Origin: Macrolepiota albuminosa
Taxonomy: Eukaryota > Basidiomycota > Agaricomycetes > Agaricales > Agaricaceae
Reading direction: 5' to 3'
Length of the DNA: 64,000 nucleotides
Assembly (NCBI GenBank): GCA_027475525.1
Contig: JAMWFC010000037.1
Span: forward strand, 935,419-999,418
Part shown: in pieces, positions 1 to 13,784 of the stretch
Layout of the letters: each line of letters opens with the position of its first letter
Position numbering within the stretch: position 1 is the first letter of the stretch
Program-made: the position numbers and the translations under genes
The notes under the pieces: model-generated
What the model was told of the DNA's origin: nothing
Databases searched by the model: none
What the model saw: the letters and a program-made list of their open reading frames with translations, nothing else

Positions 1-1107
1 CTCCACCTCAGACAATGCCTGCTGAGGCACTCCGCTAACAATGCGTTGATGGTTTGCGGCGTTCTGACGCCGAACGTAGTCTTGCTGAGACTCATTAGCC
101 TGACGAGGCGCATTGAGCAATTCCATCGCGTCCGCGATTAATGGCGCTCATCTGCGCACACTCATCTCACATTCCACTGAGTCGGCTGGAGTAGCCGTTG
201 AGACTGCTGACCCTTGCGCTGCTTTGCGCTTAAGGTATTCCACCACTTCGAGTTCGAAGATGCGCACAAACAATTCGATATATTCATTCAAATCTGCACG
301 GGGTACATCGTGGCTCCTAGCAGCCAGCAACTGTAAGTGCTTCACTACATAAAGCTGAAGATGCTTTCACATCGATTCCTTTGCGACCGACGGATATCGG
401 TCCAACACCAGTTGTAACTGGATAGACAAGGTCGAATGCGACCTTTTGCTTTCCTCATCATCTGAGGACTCCAACTCGGACTCTAAGTCCATAACTCTCC
501 TGAGGCCGTCATGCCTCACTTGCGGCTGTTTGCCGGCCCGTCTGTGCAACTCTGGAATTCCAGGCGCTGGTGACGCCTTTTCCAACCGTACGACATTGTC
601 GTCCTCTCTACTGACCACTATTGCTGGTCCTTGCTTCTGTCCTTGTGTCATCAACAATGACGGTCCCGGTTCAGTGGCAGCATTGGCCACATACTCCAAA
701 TGCCGTTCCATCGGTGCAGTCTGGAATGGGGTGCTATGCGCAAACGCGCTGCCTTGTACCATCTCCGAGTACTGGGTAACGTCCGGTTGACCCTCAGAGG
801 GAGCTGAAGAGCTCTTGGGCAATACCAGATACATTAGTGAAGGCATTTGGCTCGCTGGCAGCGACACTCCTGAGACCGCGGATCTCTCTCCTGGTTTTCC
901 ACCAGGTCGTACAATGGACATCATCCGTGATATGGATAGCCCACCCGGCATTCCAAAGCTTGCGCTGACATCATGAGGGGTCTTTTCGTCCCGCTTTGGC
1001 GGAGGTTGGTATGCTGACGCAGATTGCGTCTTCACAGCTTGAAGCACAGGTAAGTCACCTGCGTCTGCAGCTGGGAACGGAGGATCCGGATCAAGAGAGC
1101 CAGTCAT
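1..1107 (-). pseudogene. Gag fragment of Gypsy element C, broken by in-frame TGA
   Basis: The minus-strand frame starts at ATG 1107 and runs off the left edge of the window. It is one continuous frame interrupted by TGA at 367-369 and at 148-150. The acidic stretch SSDDEESKRS, followed by a helical segment with an ELEVVEYLKRKA-like end, matches the same landmarks in element A gag (about 57140-56880), so these are related Gag proteins. No zinc knuckle or pol lies inside the window. Both stops would be arginine if TGA were CGA. I infer a decayed Ty3/Gypsy gag. Its LTR lies just upstream at 1219-1469. Confidence 0.7.
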
Positions 1108-1218
1108 GGAAGCACGTTTTCAGCGTGATGCCAACAGAGAATCGAGAGGTTTTGATGATAGTTGCCTAGTCGGTAACAAGCCTAGAGTCTAAAGCCGATA
1201 GCAGAAGATTTAAAAAAA

Positions 1219-1469
1219 TGTAACCGGAGTTACAGGTTAGAACTATCTTGTGTGTATCACACAAGTGCTAAATCAGACCGCAGTATCGGATTTGACTAGT
1301 ACTTAGAGTGAAAACAAGATGTTGTCTTATGTAATACTCTACTAAATGATTATAGCGCAGTATCGGATTTGACTAGTACTTAGAGTGAAAACAAGATGTT
1401 GTCTTATGTAATACTCTACTAAATGATTATAGCGTCGTTGACGCTAAGAACACGGATGACTCCGTTACA
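1219..1469 (-). mobile_element. 5' LTR of element C
   Basis: The segment begins TGTAACCGGAGTTACA and ends ACTCCGTTACA on the plus strand, so both ends are TG...CA with inverted termini. It sits upstream of the minus-strand gag, as a 5' LTR should. A run of A (1212-1218), read as poly-T after the LTR, is shared in position with elements A and D. The length includes one 77-bp duplication, so the real LTR is probably about 174 bp. The second LTR is outside the window, so the boundaries rest on termini only. Confidence 0.55.
1279..1434. repeat. Exact 77-bp-period tandem duplication in LTR C
   Basis: Bases 1279-1357 recur as 1356-1434 without mismatch. It is one of eleven duplications in the window with period exactly 77, and is probably an assembly artefact. 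Confidence 0.9.
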
Positions 1470-4400
1470 TTAGTACATACCAGCCCTATTAGTCAATACA
1501 TTGTAGTCATAGTGTGTCCAATGTAGTATATAAGTAGGTGTCAGGGGACTCCTCATTTCTTTCTTCTTTCACTCCTTATTCCTTCACTCTATTCCTTCAC
1601 TCTTCTTTCATTCATTTCCTTATTTTTTATTTCTTCTATCATTCTCTCATTTTGCTGTTTCTATTCTCTTGACACTATCTGTTAGTACTATTCTCAACCT
1701 TTGAGGTTCTCTGGTTCTTTAGCTATCATTCAGACAAGTGTGGGCCCTTCAGCACCACTTCCAGACTGCTTATATAAGCTGGAGTTTGCCTTTCTGACTT
1801 CTAAAGTCTGGAGTTTTTCTGCCTTGTTTGCACAGTTGTTTGGTTAGTCAATTTTCGAGTTTTTTAAGGTTTTGTTGTACTGTACAGTTGTTTCCCATGC
1901 GTCAGAAGCCCCAGAAGCATACAACCTGGCATAGGAAATCCCTAGACTTGTTCTCTTTCTGCCAGGTGAGTAGTTATTATGATATTGTCAGTATATATTC
2001 TAATACACTTTGGATCTCCCTCTGTCAGCTGTGTGACTGAGCCACAGTCTCTAAAGGTCGCCCTTACAGTAGGACTTATAGACAGAACATCCTTAGTCCT
2101 GGCAATAGCATTGCTTCTAGGTCTACACATTAGCATAACTGTGAGCTCCTCAGTAACAACTGTCACCTTCTGCCTTCACCCTCCTGCTCTGCCCCTTGTA
2201 AATGGCCCACCTTTTTTATTTGTATAAGATTACAATAGTTTTATAAGAAGAATATATAACAAAAATGCTCATTACACTAGGCTTATTCATTATTTGTTTA
2301 TTATTTATACATATTTACATCTTAAAGTACATTTGAGAAGTTACTATTATATAATTTCAATAGCCTTTTTCTGCATACTCTAGCCAGACCTAATAAACAG
2401 ATTCTGACTTACAGCTTAGTGTGTGAAAGGCTCTGTAACAACATATTACACAGCTGCTCAAGTGACATATGTTCTGGTAGCTATAGTAACTTTAAGAAAT
2501 ACTATTACTTAATTATTTATTTATTGCTAATTTTTCTCAGTAGTTGATTAGATATTTCTTTAAATATTTTGAATATTCAAAACACAAATTTTAGCAAGTT
2601 TGTAAATAAAAAAACTCTTGACAATCAAGATATTCAATTATCAAGTAATCAAAGTCAAGATAGAATATTGTATATGTATTTTCATATTTGCTTATAAAGT
2701 AAGCACTCAAATAGAAATTCTCTTCTAATCAGACAGCACAGTGAAATTCTCAATTTTTTCCATAGAACTTCATTTATAGTGAACAGCTTCTTTCAAATCT
2801 TGATTTGCATTGACTGTTTACATGCTATCTAACTAAAAAGTGCTGACACTCATTTTTGTAACAAAAATCTAAATTGTTTCTGTCCTTCAGATCTTAGATC
2901 CAAAAAGGAAGCTAAAGCAGAGGTTTTTCAATCTTGCTGACAAATCAATTTATTCTGAAAAATCAATATAGCTCATATTTTGTCTCAAAATTCATATAAA
3001 CTATATCATATGCCCTTTATGTTTGCATTGCTATTGCAATCAGACATTTTTCTATTATCACAAATGTAAAAAGCAGCAAACTTTCTTAATTACTACCCCA
3101 TTTATCTCACATGTTCAAATATTCTTTGTGAAGAAACATTGTGTCTACTTTCTTATTGTTGACCAGAAAAAAAAATGAAAAAAACAATTTGAAATTAAAA
3201 TTATATTCTTTTTCTGAAGTAGGAAAAATCAGATGATGAAGATGCTTGAGAACTTGCAGAGCTTTGGCAGAAGGCAGATGTTGAGAATTTATTTCCAGAT
3301 TTATTGCTTTTTGTTTTTTCATTTATGAAGCAACTCTAAGACTTGATAATCTTGACTGAATATTATTTAAGGTTTAATAGAAAAGCAGCCATCATAAGTT
3401 GTAATTTCTCACATCTTTCAAGCCAGAGAGCTAACTAATTGGATATAGGTCTGATCATTAATACAGCCCTTCTCATTTTTTATTGCAGCTGAGACTTCTG
3501 TGCTTATTTCTAGCCAAAGTAGACATCATAGCATAAAAGTCTCAACATTCAAACAATCAAACTGTGTCATCTCTTATTGCATTTGTTCTGAGATGCTATC
3601 TTGGATGATCATCTATCTATAGTCTAACACTGACAAAAGCCCAGTCAAACTAGTGTTCTGAGCTCATTTATTTTTTTCATTCTACTTTTCAGAACATTTG
3701 TTGTTTAAGCAATAAGAAAGTGGAATATGTTATGTCTGAAAGATGAAGACAATGAAGAGATTGTAGTTAGGAATATATTAAGTACTGCTAATATATCGAC
3801 CAGCATATTTCAAGCCTTTCCAAATACTCAGAAATTGACATGCATTTGCTCAAGTTCTTTTTTGCACTGTTTACTCAACTCCATCAGCAGAATATAAAAA
3901 TATAATGATGCTATATGATTTTCTTATTATTTACTTCCTAATTCTTGCATTGTATAGACAAGATGGAAATTGGCTTTTTACTAAAAGTATTACACAGATC
4001 ATCATTATATCAGCTTTTTATGGTTGTCAAGTACTCTTCTACTATGCTATAGAAGCAGTGTCTACTTCACATAATAAAGCCAGGTTTATTGTATAAGTAT
4101 GAATATCTTTTCTATAATGCAGGTCAATGATGACAATATTTGGTAGTGCAAAATGAACTATACAGCTATATATTAATGAAGAATTTGAAGGCCCAATGAG
4201 TACCCTGTATTTAGTCAAGTGCTCATTGAACTGCACTGCTCAGATTGAAGGAGGGGTCTCTGTGTTTTTGGGCCTTAATTGTTCTGGGCAAAATCTCATC
4301 TATGGTGATGTTCTTTATATCAATGTTATTAAAACCTTAGTCAAAAAAGCACTTTCAGAACTTTGAATTCTATTCTTCAAACTCTTTTTTGGCATTCCTG

Positions 4401-7400
4401 ATCTAGCAAATCTTGACAAGTGGTTGCTTGGCAAGATTATACATAAAGAGCCTAGAAACAATAGAGCTTGTCACTCCAGTTTTACCTGCCAACTCTTTGT
4501 GCCAAAAGCCAATTTTCTCTTAAAGATTGTTCTCAACCACTTAGCAATGTCTGGACACTTTTATTATCTCAATCAGAATAATGCATTGATTTGGAAAGCT
4601 GCTCCATGTCTTGTCTACCTTCAGAAGTGTGAAGAGTTTAGATGCTTCTATTTGTAGCTATATACATTACTCTTAGAAAACCTTCTTGTAGGACAGAGCT
4701 TGCCTCTCACAGTATTTGCAATATTTCTGGAAGTATATCTTTTTCATAGTTTGAAAATCATGCATGTTCCTCACTCTGATGTTGGAAGGCTATGGATGAT
4801 ATATTTCAGTTATATTTGACCTCTTGTTGTGATTTGACAAGAAGCTTTCAGAGGCAGTCAAACAAAATTGCATGCAAACACCAACTTCTTCTTTGATCTT
4901 CACAGAGCAGTGACATTGCATCAGCTTTTACAAGTATTTAAATATCATACAAACAACCTTATTCAGATCAAAATTATGTTCAAAGACTAGAAGCACATTT
5001 CAACTTGATTTCTGAATCATTATGCTGTAAAGTTCCAGAAGCGTTTAGCTTAAACAAATCATGTGCTATTGTCCAACCAAAGTAGCTACAATTAACACAT
5101 TCATAGTATTTATGCTGTTGACACACAATATTTTACTAGAATTGATTTTCACATCTTTTTTAGCTCGATAAAACCTAGTAGCATTTGGCATGAACTCTTG
5201 AGGTTTCTCCTTATTCTATTTAAAGCTATGAATCTAGCATTGTACCATTTCTCAAGTAAAACAGTTGAGGGTGTCATATTGAAGTCTTCTCTCAAACAAT
5301 TCACAGAATAGCTTAAAGCACATTTGATTCTCAATATTTTTAAGTTTATAAACAGTTTATGTAAAGGATATTGCATTCATTCTTCACTTCATGAGTTTTC
5401 AACCCAAGCCCTACTTTGTGGCAGCAACAAATCATAATATCTCATTAATCTCACCTCCTTGACTTGCTAATTTAAGAAAGTTTCTTTGTGATCCTAAGGC
5501 CTAATTCAAGTCAAGTCAGCAAGTTGAAGTTGTAGAAGCGCTTACTATTAAAGAATTCTCTATCCTAGCTGTTGGTCCAACTGGTATATTGTTATCATTA
5601 TCTATTCTGGTTTTATTAACAATCAGTTCAAGTTCTGAAAAAACTCTTCTATTCTTGATAAATATATCTTTGTATAACTAGAGATATACCACTGTCTTTA
5701 TTCTGCCTCTGTTAGCTATGCACAGCAAATTTCAGAATAGGGCAAGTGTATATAGGCTCTCATGCAAAAGTTTTTGCTCCACCTTTTCTGTTCAACAGGC
5801 CCTACAAATTCTACTCATTGCAGTTAAGTTCTGTGTTTGGAACAAGCTGAAATTATATATCACAACTCTAGTTCACCTTCAGCAACTTTTTCAAATTGCA
5901 GTCAATGAGGTTCATCTTCTCTCCAAGCATAGTAGCTTTTACCCATGCATGAACCTCCTAGGTTTCTTGAGGCAGTTTCTAGTTCTGATTATACTAATGA
6001 CAGTGACTTGCTCTTCTGGCCTAGAAGGTCAAGTTTTCTTGAAAGTTGGTCAGTCTTCATTCCATACCATTTGTCAATATATGCAACATCTAGAGATTAG
6101 ACAATAGCAATGGTTTATTTGATTCTAAGCCATACTAGCTATACAGTCTGGAACATTGCTAAACTAATTTTTGCTATTTGCTGAAGTCTATAAACTATAT
6201 GGACTATTGAAATCTATTGTGAGTGATTATAATCTATACTTCATGAGCATTTTTTGGTTGCACCTGCATAAATTAATAAGAAAACAACTCAAAATGTTGA
6301 GCACATACCACTATGAGTCAGACAAAGCAACAAATGTTATTCACAATGTAACTCAGTCTGTGTAATATAGACTTATATTCTTGTGTAGGTACCTGTTGTT
6401 CACAATATAACTATGTAGATCGTAAGTGATTGTCCATGCTATTGAGTACTCATGACATACCTCAGTCCATGTAATATAGACTAAGGTCTGTCTGAATTCT
6501 GATCCAGCTACATAACTCATGCTGCACCCTGGTTACCATATATGCCTATAACATCACATCTCTCATAGCACTCTGCTTAACTCCTCTCTCAACAACAAAG
6601 CATGCAAATTGCACTGTTACTCAAATAATTAGACAATGTGTAAGTCCCAATTAGTGAAACTAGATGTCAAGTTATTTGCAATAGAATTTGCTATCAACAA
6701 TGCCTGTTTAGAAAGCACAGGTTACTCTTCATTCTTTTTTAACTATGAAAGAATGTCTAGAATAATAGTGTGAGACTCTGCATACAAAAATGAATATTCA
6801 GATATACAAGTGTTTGCTCAATATTTGAAATCTGCAATCTTTGTAGCCCATCAGTATACTTGCTGCTTGAATAAAACAATAAAAAATGTAAATAGAAAGA
6901 AAAAATCCTGATTCCTTTCAAGAAGGGAAATTTTATTTAAATATCAACTAAGAATATAATGTTTCCTAACATCTTAGCACATTAGCACATAAGCTAATTC
7001 TTAAATTCATAAGTCCTTATTTACTTCTGAAAAACTATGGTAACCATTTTTTCTAAGTATAATTTCCCACTTATATAAAACAACAAAGTATTCACAACTT
7101 GTTCTATATATTCCTATTGAGAATACATTACTTTCATAATGATAGAATATTTCCTGGTAGGCTATACTTCCAGATTATCTCTAAAATTGAATCTGACTAA
7201 GACCAGGATTATATTCCCATTTTAAAAGCTTTTAATGTCAAAACAATTCATAAGCTTCTGGAAGGAATGGGATAATTATCAAGTTTTTCTAGATTTTATT
7301 ATGCCAGAATATATAAATATTGCCTGTTATCTTTTATTCCAGCAATCTACTTAGCCTATCAGCCACTTTGTAAAACTCAACTTCTTTGACTTGCTGCTGC

Positions 7401-10400
7401 TCTTATGTCTCATCATTCTAAAAATTACTATACTCCTCATTTTTGCTTAATGTAAAGCCCAGATGGCTTTATGCAACTTACTTCTATCAACTTTGATATT
7501 ATTATTCATTCAGCTCAGTTATTAAAATTCTTTGACTATAACAATAAAGTCTGTTGTTGCCATGTCACTGCTGCTACTATTAAACCTGCTAGCTACAAGT
7601 CTTTCACAAAAGCCTATTATGCCACTAAAGGCAATGACTTCTGCAAATTCATCACCTACAACTCTGCCATCAAAGATTGGAACTATAACAATTTTCTTAT
7701 CCCATATTTAGTCCTTACCTTCCTCTATTTTGACTCTCATTATGCTGAACTCTGTGCATTCAATATACTTGATGACAAGAAAGAGATCAACACTTATACT
7801 TGGGCCAGCCTAAAGAATGCTCTTCTTTGCCCTCACCATAAAGTAGTCTATAATCAGGCCCAATCAGAAATCCACTAAAGGGAGGCACTGCATAGAGGGA
7901 TGCTAGGCCCAATAGATTCAAATTACTACTCTTCTTTTCCAATAGCAAGAAGAAATGTGCCTGCAAGATGCCTTCTGTATCTCTTGCTACTAATTTTCTT
8001 GCCACACTAAGAAAATGACTATTGACTCTGTGTTTTTTGAAGCTCTTGCTTAAGGTCAGCAATTGTTTAGTACATTCAATCAAACAAAAGGTCTTGTATT
8101 TGAACTTCACACAATTGTCTATTTTTTCATTATTTATAGTTATATTCATTTGTGCAACTATTTAGCTTCAGTTTTTATTACTCTGGAATGTCAGACACAG
8201 ACTAATGTGTACTTCATATCTGTCAACAGAGAGATTTTTCTAGTAATGCAGAAGAACAAACACAAATCCTACTCATCATGACCTGATGCTTATCTTGTTG
8301 CTAAGACTATTGCTGTTGCTGCAGTCAATAATTATATATATGCTCTATCTTAGTTGCCTGTAATAAATATGTGCATTCCTGCCATTGTAATAATTGGCAT
8401 GTGCCTGGCCTTTTCAAAATACCAACAACTCTGGATCTTACCAGAGTGGTGGAAACATGTCAATATCCATAGCAAGAGACAGTTGTAAAAAGATGTGCTA
8501 ATAGGCTTCTGTTCAGGCTGAGCACATTACTGAACAAGACACTTCTAATGTCATTAGTCAATTTGGAGACTCAGGCTATTTTTTTGGATCTAGCATATTA
8601 CCTCATGCTTTTTGCCCGACTTAACTGGACCCAGCCTGCAGTTTTTTTGTTGTTCATAGCTGGCCTCAATCTTAGCTATGGGTAGTCTTCCATCATCAGT
8701 TCTTCCTCTAAGCCTATTTGGCTTATGTTTATTCTGACCTGAAATGATATGCCTCACCACAAACCTAAGATTGTAATTATTTTCCATATCAATTTTTCTG
8801 ACAAGAAATATGCCTAGCATTCTTGCCTGGTATAATTCCACTAGCATTGCTGCCACTCTTGGTTGTGAATTATGTTGATTAAAGTGCTATGCTGTCTTCA
8901 GAACTTGCTTGTAACAAATCTATGTAGTATGAATTCTTCTACTTTGTTGATTTCTGGTGATAATTCATCATCATAGATTAGTATTCTTTGCATCTCTATA
9001 GAAATGCTGTCAGAGAACTTTCTTCTCTGGCACTCCTTCAGCACCTATTCCAGCACTCCTGAAATTTCTCCACATCCTCCTTGCTGGAGCTAATTGTATA
9101 AGAACTGAATAGAGGACAAATATCCAGTTGTAGTTGCAAGGTGCTAAGAGGTTGTAGAAAGAGAGAAAGAATAGGAGAATTAAAGCAGAGTCCTTTTGCT
9201 AACATGGTCAACCAAAAAGGTAGTCTGTTGCATAGGGTAACCAAAATGGTGAGATACAATCTCTTACTGCCAATTTGATGATTTGCTACTAACAAAAAGT
9301 AAGTATTTATATTAAAAGAAATTAGCTGTTGCTAAGAAACTGTCATGACCTCCCCATCCAGAACCACTCTGGGACACTCCTGAAACCCCATCTAGACCTC
9401 CTCGCTGAACCCATGACACAACTTCTGCTATCATGACTGCCAGTACTACCATTACACATACCCCCTGACAGCCATGCATCATGAATACTGGAACCATCTG
9501 CTGGCATGGCCATTACCCCTGCAATCAACGATTGAATCATGCCAATCATCCTGGCTATCACACATCACACATCACAACATCTTCTCCATACCAATTGATC
9601 ATGTGCTCCACATGCACAATCCCCAGTATATAGTCCTTCCTCTGCCTGCTGCTGCTTATTCATTCTCAGGAACTATCTTAGACATCCTGGGACACTCCTC
9701 AAACCTCTGAAGCAGCCCCCATAGTACTTATAGTCGATAGTCACCTTGTTTTACTTTAGTCTTGATATTACACTGATTGTTTGCATGCCCTTTGATTGAC
9801 TGGCATGCTTTGACTGACATACTTGACTGACATGTGTGCCCTTGAGATTGGTATGCACTTTGCAACTTAAGTTTACTAACTCCAGTCTTGTCTTAGAACC
9901 CCCAGTTCTCAACTTGACTTTAACCTCATAACCCCCTTCAACCTCCTCCAATCCTCGGACTAAGTTCCTGATCCTAGGAATCCCTTGTTTCACATCTTGA
10001 ACTCCAGAGCACGGCCTGGAGTTCCAGACACCTGAATACACGTAGATCAAGTCTGCCTCGTAAGGATGTTGCTTTCTTGGAAAGCCCCTGACTCAGCGAA
10101 ACCTGACAGAGACCAAGCATTGTCAAAGAATGGTGAACTAGTAAAAATATAAGCAAATGCTGTGAATTAAACTATATGGTAAAAGATCTACAATCATGCT
10201 GTCTGTCTGAGTTGGCAAGGTGCTAAGCAACATCAGGTGCCAAAGTGAAATTTTCAGCTGTTTGTTATGAAAAGACTTCATTATTCTATCCTGTAAGTGC
10301 TGCCACTAACTAAGAGCATCACTTCAGATTAACTGATATCAACTGTACAGTGGAGTAGTCAGATATGAGTGCCAAGAGGTTGTGCTATTGGATGAGATTT

Positions 10401-11859
10401 GGCAAGATGTCAACAGTGGTGCTAAGCATAGGTAATGCCATAAAAAATAATCCTGGAGTAATTGGAGGCTTCAGCTGCAAGTTATTAATGTATAAATATG
10501 CAAAAATTAGCTCCTGAAGTACTAAGGTATGCTGCTCCAAATAGTACTAATGTGCTAAGATGAGATGCTTGTATTGGCACTATCTACAGACATCTATAAT
10601 AGGTGCTTATCACTAGCCCTTTTGACAACTTCTCAGCACTCCTAGAGGCTCCTGAAGCTTCTCTGATTGGTTCCAAAGTAAGTTCAAAATACTGTATAGT
10701 TGTTTCCATGCCACTGCCACTGTAATAATACTGATGTGAAATGAGATAGTTTACTTTATATAAAGTAGTCCAAAATGTAATTTAGACTAAACTTTGTTGT
10801 ATTGTCCCAATTTCACAGAGTACGTGGGGCTAAGTTACGTGTGCACACACTTTGTAAAAGTGTTATAATTTTGATTGTTTTTAGTTTTGAAATGTAAAAC
10901 TTAATAAAAGTTCACACTTGAAAATGTGGGTACAAATAGTATTAAAACTAAAACCTGAAGTCAACTAAAGTGCTCATTGGCCTAAGATGTCTGCTCCCTG
11001 GGGACTCCGAGCCATGGCAAGTGAGTTGCTTGCCAGGCCTCCCCAAAATCCCATCTTTTTTATACACTTTCCTTCTACGCACAGACTATTGCGTACTTGC
11101 ACGGCAACAACCTCATTCGTGGTGTTTTGCCTGCTCGGCAACTTGGTGTGGCTGTTACCAGGTCTGGGCTCTGGCAGCTGTGCTTGCCGTCACTTGGCAG
11201 TGAGGCTAAACGTTTTCCATTTGTCTTCGTTGGCTAAACTCTGTTCCTTTTCCTGTCTTTCCATTCCCTTTCCTCGCTTCCCTGCTCCTTTCCTCTGGCC
11301 TTTGTCGTTGTTTCGTGTGTAGGGCAGTGGGATCGGGGTTGAGTAACAAGGGTATGCAGAGGATAGGAAAATGCAATGTGTGTGTCGAGTTTCTATCGTG
11401 ATCGGCTCCTGATTGTCAGATGGGATTGATCCGATCCTGCCGCTGCCTCAGCCATTGCTGTTTTGTCGTGGCTTCGTCATTTTGGGGCTTGCTGGGTGGT
11501 CTGGTGGTGCGTTGGCTGGTGTCCTGAGGTGCGCCTCAGTCTACAGTTTTCAACCGTTTTCACAAAAGCTTACAGTTTTCAGCTTTCTTATGTAGACTTA
11601 GGATATTTATATATTTTTGTCCTTTTTCCTCAGTTTCTGTCTTGTATTTGAGACAGACGTATCAATACACTGCACTGTGGCAGAGAAACTCTTAAACTTG
11701 TTCTCTTTGGATTTTTCTCTGCTAGATGATTTGTTACTTCTCTTTGTTGTTGGTATTGTTCTAATATATTTCAGATTTCTCTCTGCCAGTTGTATGATTA
11801 ACTACAACATTCAGAAGTTGCTCTTACAGCAGAATAAGTTTTCTAACTCTGGTCTGAAA
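1470..11859. other. AT-rich, CpG-poor stretch without recognisable gene
   Basis: From about 2200 to 10900 the sequence is strongly AT-rich and CG dinucleotides are scarce, unlike the gene block after 16600. Short open frames on both strands (for example 7471-7878 plus, 135 codons) have no family I recognise and no plausible splice structure. A pyrimidine-rich tract lies at about 1553-1665, after a TATATAAG at about 1527. Near 9341 a TGTCATGACC...CCCATC block resembles the block at 31764, so at least part of this stretch is old transposon. A patch at about 10970-11590 regains CpG and GC, but its open frames (10987-11322 plus, 111 codons) resemble nothing I know. I read the whole as decayed transposon DNA. 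Confidence 0.6.
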
Positions 11860-11896
11860 TGTCAGGAGACCAGTTTCTAGACTATGTCCAACTCTA
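11860..11896 (+). repeat. LTR-like start, first copy
   Basis: TGTCAGGAGACCAGTTTCT and the following bases to about 11896 match the sequence starting at 15410, with a few transitions. The match stops after about 35 bases. I interpret it as the start of a decayed 5' LTR of a plus-strand element ending near 15410. The rest of the LTR has diverged or been replaced. Confidence 0.4.
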
Positions 11897-12038
11897 TTCC
11901 AAGCTTAATCCCACAACATGCCCACTCTTAATATATCTGAATGACTACTTGGCCTGTCCTATTTCCTTTTATCTTCTAGTAGTCAGTCTTAATAAATCAC
12001 ATGCATAGACCTTACTCAGCATCAATTATTGTTAGTCA

Positions 12039-12734
12039 TCTATATAGAATAGGACAACCGTTTCATGGAAATTATTAATTAGTCAGTTCTGACTAAGGCT
12101 GACAAAGAATTGCCTTTTTTGTTTGTTTTTTGGTAGATGTGTGTATAAAATGCTTGAAAGTTCAAGGAAAATCACCAAAAAATCAGAAAAAATTCAAAGG
12201 CTACTGATACACTGATTGTGAATTTTTTGAGGTTTATAAATGCTTAAAGAAACTGGAAAGTTTCAAGAAAAATTCAATTGCTCTGTTTTTCAGAAGATGT
12301 TAGTGGAAAATGCTCAAATAATTCCAGGAAAATCATCAGAAAATCAGGAAAAATTCAAGGGCTACTAATATACTGATTTTTAGTTTTTTAAAGATTTATA
12401 AATGCTGAATAAAATCCAAAAGATTCAAGAAAAATTCAATTTAGCTTACAATAATGCTTTGAGAGTTGTGGAAAGAGGACTGAGCTGTGAAATGCCAAGG
12501 CCTTAACCGAACAAAGTGGGGTTGAGGCCAGGAATAAGCACCGAGCTGTGAAATGCTGAGGCTTTAACTGAACAAAGTGAGGTTGAGGCTGGGAATAAGC
12601 ATTGAGTTCTCTATACATACTTGGAGCCCTAATCAAACGAAGTGAGGTTAGGGTGGAGGTTTAGTTGGAGGAGTTTGGAGGCAAAGCCCCCAACAAGCTA
12701 CAAAATTTGTGCCGAAGGCACGAATCGTAGCTCG
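12039..12734 (+). mobile_element. Tandem short element, unit 1 (Helitron-like ends)
   Basis: The unit starts TCTATATAGAATAGGACAAC and ends with a hairpin GTGCCgaaGGCAC at about 12711-12723, followed by GAATCGTAGCTCG. The next unit starts immediately with TCTATATAGAAT. Inside are recurring blocks with AAATCAGGAAAAATTCAAGG and a GCCTTAACCGAA-like motif. There is no coding potential. A TC start and a short 3' hairpin recall Helitrons, but the canonical CTRR end is not seen. Confidence 0.45.
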
Positions 12735-13308
12735 TCTATATAGAATGAGACAACTGTTTTGTGGGCATGATTGATTAGTTAGTTCTGACTAAGGCTGACA
12801 AAGGCTGACCAAGAACCTTCCTTTTAGAGTAATAACATAAGAGTTGGCTCATTTGAGTATTAAGGAATTCCAAGAAAATCACTAAAAAAAATCAGGAAAA
12901 ATTCAGGGGCTAATGATACACTGATTTAGGTTTTTTTTTGAGATTTATAAATGCTTAAATAAATCTGAAATTTTCAAGAAAAATTCAATTGATCTGTTTT
13001 TCAGGAGATATTAGTGGAAAATGCTCAAATAATTGCAGGAAAATCACCAGAAAATCAGGAAAAATTCAAAGTACTGATTTTTAGTTTTTTGGAGATTTAT
13101 AAATGCTGAATAAAATCCGAAGAATTCAAGAAAAATTCAATTTAGCTTATATTAATGCTTTGAGAGTTGTGGAAACGACTGAGTTGCCATTACCAAGGCC
13201 TTAACCGAATGAAGTGAGGTTAGGGTGGAGGCTTAGTTGGGAGGAGATTTGGGGACGAAGCCTCCAACAAGCTATGAAATTTGTGCCGAAGGCATGAATT
13301 GTAGCTCG
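12735..13308 (+). mobile_element. Tandem short element, unit 2
   Basis: It has the same start (TCTATATAGAATGAGACAAC) and the same end (GTGCCgaaGGCAt, then GAATTGTAGCTCG) as unit 1. It is shorter because the middle is missing parts of the repeated GCCTTAACCGAA block. It lies head-to-tail with its neighbours without spacer. Confidence 0.45.
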
Positions 13309-13784
13309 TCTATATAGAATAGGACGACTTTTGTGGGAATTTGATGTGATGACTAAAAATTTGTCAGCTGAGTCATCAATGACTAAGACTGACAAATAGT
13401 TGTCTTTTTTGTCTATTTTCAATGAATGATGTTTAAAAAATTCAGATAAAATCACTGAAAAATCAGAAAAAAATTCAAAGACTACTGATACACTGATTTG
13501 TAGTTTTTGGAGATTTATAAATACTTAATAAAATCCGAAAAATCCAAGAAAAATTCAATTTAGCTTACAATAATGCTTTGAGAGTTGTGAAAGGCACCAA
13601 GTTGCAACTACTAAGGCCTTAACTGAATAAAGTAAGGTTGAGGCTGGGATTGAATACTGAGTTGTGACTACCAAGGCCTTAAATGAACAAAGTGAGGTTA
13701 GGGTGGAGGCTTAGTTGGGGGGGTTTGGAGGTGAAGCCTCCAATGAGCTATGAAATTTGTGCTGAAGGCACAAATTGTAGCTTG
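13309..13784 (+). mobile_element. Tandem short element, unit 3
   Basis: It starts TCTATATAGAATAGGACGAC and ends with the GTGCtgaaGGCAC hairpin at about 13759, followed by a decayed GTAGCTTG. The internal AAATCAGAAAAAAATTCAAAG block is shared with units 1, 2 and 4. Confidence 0.45.

Noticed and set aside
367..790. Plus-strand frames over the left-edge gag
   Set aside because: The minus frame matches A gag and the plus frames do not match anything.
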